A DNA stretch of 8,246 nucleotides from an uncultured Rhodospirillaceae bacterium (lineage in GTDB: Bacteria > Pseudomonadota > Alphaproteobacteria > RF32 > CAG-239): contig OMQE01000085.1 in assembly GCA_900313155.1 (NCBI GenBank), positions 1 to 8,246 of the forward strand. Direction: 5' to 3'. Within the stretch, counting starts at the first letter, position 1; the number at the start of each line of letters is the position of its first letter. The position numbers were made by a program, and so were the translations under genes. Positions 5,794-8,246 of this stretch are shown in pieces. A model generated the notes under the pieces. It saw only the letters and a list, made by a program, of their open reading frames with translations, did no database searches and was not told the DNA's origin.

Positions 5794-8065
5794 AATATCT
5801 TATTTTTCCATTAGTTTTATCGCTGTGATGTTGACAGCATCGCAGGCTTTTGCGGTGACGGAAGCCGGTCAAAAGCAACAACGCATGGAGCATCGGCACG
5901 GCAGTTTGTATATGACCAATAATATGACAGATATCGGGAATATGTCGGGTGTTGAAGATGCCGGCGAAGATGAGCCGATTAACTTTAGCGCCGATGAAAT
6001 GGAAAATGATGATAAAAACGGTTTGATTACCGCCAGAGGCAATGTTGAAGTAGAATATAATCAAATGCGCTTGGAAACCGATTCTTTGGTTTATAATCAA
6101 AACACCGAGATAATATCAGCCATTGGAAATGTGCGCTTATATACACCGGACGGGGCAGTGGTTTATGGTGATAAAGTATCTCTTTCCGAAAAAATGAGCG
6201 TGGGCGAAATGGAGCATATTAAGGCTTTGTTGCGCGATAAATCGCATGTTTATGCCGAAAAATTTCGCAAAAAAAACAATATGACCAAGGTGATGAACAA
6301 TGCCGCATATACGGCTTGCGACATTTGTGAAGGTAAAGCCCCGCTTTGGACAGTAACGGCACGAAAAGTTCAGCATAATGAAAAAACGCACGATATGTAC
6401 TACACTGACGCGGTGGTGCATATTAAAGATGTCCCGATTTTCTACACGCCGTTTTTAACGCATCCGGACCCGACGGTAAAGCGTCGTTCCGGTCTGATGA
6501 TGCCGAATATGGGGAGCTCTAATTATTTGGGGAGTTTTATTCAGCCGCAATATTTTTGGGCGGTTGATGACCAAACCAATGTTATGTTTTCGCCAATTAT
6601 ATCCAGTAAGAAAAATCCGGTGGTCGGCGGGTTATATGAACATTATTTTTACAACGCAAAAACGCGTATCGCCGGTAGCTTTATGGAGGATAATGACGCC
6701 GATGAAGATAGTCGGCATAAAAAGAGAGGCTATTTGTTTGCAAACGGACAATATGATATCAACGATTTGTGGCGTTTGAACTATGATATAAAATATGTTT
6801 CGGACTATATTTATTTAAAAGATTTGAACTTGCCGCACCAAGATGATGCGTGGCTGACCTCACATGTGCAGTTTGAGCGGTTTAACGGGCGGAACTATGC
6901 TTCGGTAGAGGCGCTTTATTATACCATGTTGAGTTATAATTTGCGGCGTAGTAATGCAGGACAATATCGCCGTATTAACGAGCAAAAACCGATTGTGGCG
7001 CCGTTGGTAGATGTTGAAATATATTCGGACCCGAGCAAAATAGGCTCATATTTTAAGACCGAGTTGAACACGGCATCGGTGTATCATAAAAACGGTTCAC
7101 AAACCCAACGTATGACCTCTATCAATTCGTGGGAATTACCGATGACAACCCGCTTTGGCGAAAAATATCGATTTGTGGCTTCATTGAAATCTGATGCCTA
7201 TTATGTGAACGACTATCGCTATGCCCAAAACAACACATACACCGGTACCACAACACGTTTCTTTCCGCAGGCCGGGGTAGAATGGCGGTTGCCGTTCGTG
7301 CGCGCCACAGAGGATTCGCGACAGATTTTAGAGCCGGTTATTGTCGGCGTAGTGGCACCTGACGGTGGCAATAAGCCCGACAAAATCCCAAACGAAGATA
7401 GTGCAGATGCTTATTTTGATGACACCAATGTTCTGGACTTGGACCGCTATGCCGGTTATGACCGCAACGATACCGGCAGTCGTGTGAGTTATGGGTTGCG
7501 TTGGAGCACTTACGGTAATATTATCGGACGCACGTCGTCGTTTATTGCACAAAGTTTTGAACGCAAGCGCGATTCCAGCTTTGCAAACAGTTTGGATAGT
7601 GAAGATAACACGCACTTTAGCGACATTGTGGGACGTATTAACGCACAGCCGAATGAATATTTGGATTTGAACTATCGTTTTCGTCTGGATAAGGATTCGC
7701 TTGATGCCAAATATAGTGAACTCAGTGTGGGCGTTGGTCCATCGTTTTTACGGGCAGATGTTTCATACATCTTTTTGCAAGGCAACACATATTATAATGA
7801 TTTGTATTCTGAAAGAAAAGAATTATATATGGCATTAAGTTCGGAAATTTCACAGTTTTGGAAAATGTCTGTTTATAATTTGCGAGACTTAACGAAACAA
7901 AGCAAAGGCACGTTGGAACATGGCGGAAGCGTGATATATGAAGACGAATGTTTCAAATGGGAAACGACGGTGCGTAAATATAACAGCAGTAATCCGGATT
8001 TGAAAAACAGTTACGAATTTGGGGCTATGTTCTACTTAAAAACTTTAGGCGGATTCGGCTCTTAA
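5783..8065 (+). CDS. lptD: LPS-assembly outer-membrane protein LptD
   Basis: Outer-membrane translocon that, with lipoprotein LptE in well-studied species, inserts LPS into the outer leaflet. 760 residues from this start (E. coli about 784). An upstream in-frame ATG at 5762 adds seven residues, but 5783 has AAAAGGA 9 nt upstream and starts a clean signal peptide (1-24, ending QAFA). After a polar Met/Gly/His linker (25-64) comes the LptA-like jellyroll, about 65-150: INFSADEM, ITARGNVEVEY, DSLVYN, AIGNVRLY, VVYGDKVSLS. Then ACDICEGKAPLW (178-189), VPIFYTPFLTHPDPTVKRRS (217-236), and the large barrel to the C-terminus, ending FYLKTLGGFGS. There are only three cysteines, C179, C182 and C723 (EDECFKW); E. 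coli has four, forming two inter-domain disulfides. The start codon lies within the lptF end (11-nt overlap), so the two are one operon. The next exported gene begins 26 nt downstream. Confidence 0.95.
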   Translation: MKTEISYFSISFIAVMLTASQAFAVTEAGQKQQRMEHRHGSLYMTNNMTDIGNMSGVEDAGEDEPINFSADEMENDDKNGLITARGNVEVEYNQMRLETDSLVYNQNTEIISAIGNVRLYTPDGAVVYGDKVSLSEKMSVGEMEHIKALLRDKSHVYAEKFRKKNNMTKVMNNAAYTACDICEGKAPLWTVTARKVQHNEKTHDMYYTDAVVHIKDVPIFYTPFLTHPDPTVKRRSGLMMPNMGSSNYLGSFIQPQYFWAVDDQTNVMFSPIISSKKNPVVGGLYEHYFYNAKTRIAGSFMEDNDADEDSRHKKRGYLFANGQYDINDLWRLNYDIKYVSDYIYLKDLNLPHQDDAWLTSHVQFERFNGRNYASVEALYYTMLSYNLRRSNAGQYRRINEQKPIVAPLVDVEIYSDPSKIGSYFKTELNTASVYHKNGSQTQRMTSINSWELPMTTRFGEKYRFVASLKSDAYYVNDYRYAQNNTYTGTTTRFFPQAGVEWRLPFVRATEDSRQILEPVIVGVVAPDGGNKPDKIPNEDSADAYFDDTNVLDLDRYAGYDRNDTGSRVSYGLRWSTYGNIIGRTSSFIAQSFERKRDSSFANSLDSEDNTHFSDIVGRINAQPNEYLDLNYRFRLDKDSLDAKYSELSVGVGPSFLRADVSYIFLQGNTYYNDLYSERKELYMALSSEISQFWKMSVYNLRDLTKQSKGTLEHGGSVIYEDECFKWETTVRKYNSSNPDLKNSYEFGAMFYLKTLGGFGS

Positions 8066-8091
8066 AAAAGAAAAACGGTAAAGGAGAAAAC

Positions 8092-8246
8092 ATGAAAAAA
8101 TATACTTTGCTTTTTGGGATAATTTTATTGTGCAGTTCAACAGCAATGGCGGCAGATTTGGATTTGCGAAATTTGGATTCGGACACACGTTCAATGGCGC
8201 CAAATTCCAATTCGATTATGTTTAAGCAAAATGCCGAGCAATATCG
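8092..8246 (+). CDS. Exported protein, N-terminal fragment; SurA-type chaperone candidate by position
   Basis: First 51 codons of a gene cut by the right edge. AAGGAG (8081-8086) lies 5 nt before the ATG, and the gap to lptD is 26 nt of mostly A, so it is probably in the lptF-lptD operon. Residues 1-20 are a Sec signal peptide (MKKYTLL, hydrophobic core, STAMA cleavage before ADLDL). C14 is not in a lipobox, because Leu rather than Gly/Ala/Ser precedes it, so a lipoprotein is unlikely. In alphaproteobacteria the gene after lptD is often surA, a periplasmic peptidyl-prolyl isomerase that escorts LptD and porins. However, the visible mature start (LRNLDSDTRSMAPNSNS) is polar and lacks the early AVVNDE-like motif of SurA. 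It could be SurA with an N-terminal extension or an unrelated periplasmic protein. Confidence 0.8.
   Translation, partial: MKKYTLLFGIILLCSSTAMAADLDLRNLDSDTRSMAPNSNSIMFKQNAEQY

Noticed and set aside
8130..8135. Cys14 as a lipoprotein attachment site
   Set aside because: Leu at position -1 does not fit the lipobox, and a normal AMA cleavage site follows.
8092..8151. Similarity of this signal peptide to that of the porin at 2079 (shared MKKY...LL start and identical first 12 nt)
   Set aside because: Both are ordinary Lys-rich Sec signals in an A-rich genome; the likeness stops after the first codons, so no duplication is implied.

Overview
The window looks like chromosome from a low-GC, Gram-negative alphaproteobacterium, possibly an uncultured gut or host-associated lineage. 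This assignment is inferred from gene order, protein style and A+T-rich intergenic DNA; there is no rRNA or other marker to confirm it. The outer membrane is well represented: an LPS-transport permease (LptF), the LPS-insertion barrel (LptD), a porin, and several proteins with Sec signal peptides.

Layout. Positions 1-1890 lie on the minus strand. gpmI (cofactor-independent phosphoglycerate mutase) is followed after 9 nt by the start of an exported coiled-coil protein, most likely the murein hydrolase activator EnvC, cut by the window edge. A 188-bp A+T-rich divergent region (1891-2078) holds outward promoter candidates for both sides. Positions 2079-4581 on the plus strand form a tightly packed three-gene unit: a porin-like barrel, an OmpR-type winged-helix regulator with a short and degenerate receiver domain, and an unrecognised protein with about six membrane segments. 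The spacings are 12 nt and an 8-nt overlap. An 81-nt gap with a perfect TATAAT leads into the envelope-assembly genes: lptF, lptD (11-nt overlap with lptF) and the start of a further exported protein that occupies the place where surA often lies.

How the genes fit together. LptF is a membrane subunit of the LptB2FG extractor that pulls LPS from the inner membrane. LptD is the outer-membrane translocon that receives it. SurA, if that is the last gene, would be the periplasmic chaperone that helps LptD and porins fold. The usual partner lptG is not between lptF and lptD. The porin-regulator-membrane protein unit is the least explained part: its packing suggests co-expression and perhaps envelope sensing, but no function can be read from sequence for the membrane protein. 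No RNA genes, CRISPR arrays, insertion sequences or clear intrinsic terminators were seen. The only gene-free stretches are short (188, 81 and 26 nt, plus gaps of about 10 nt).
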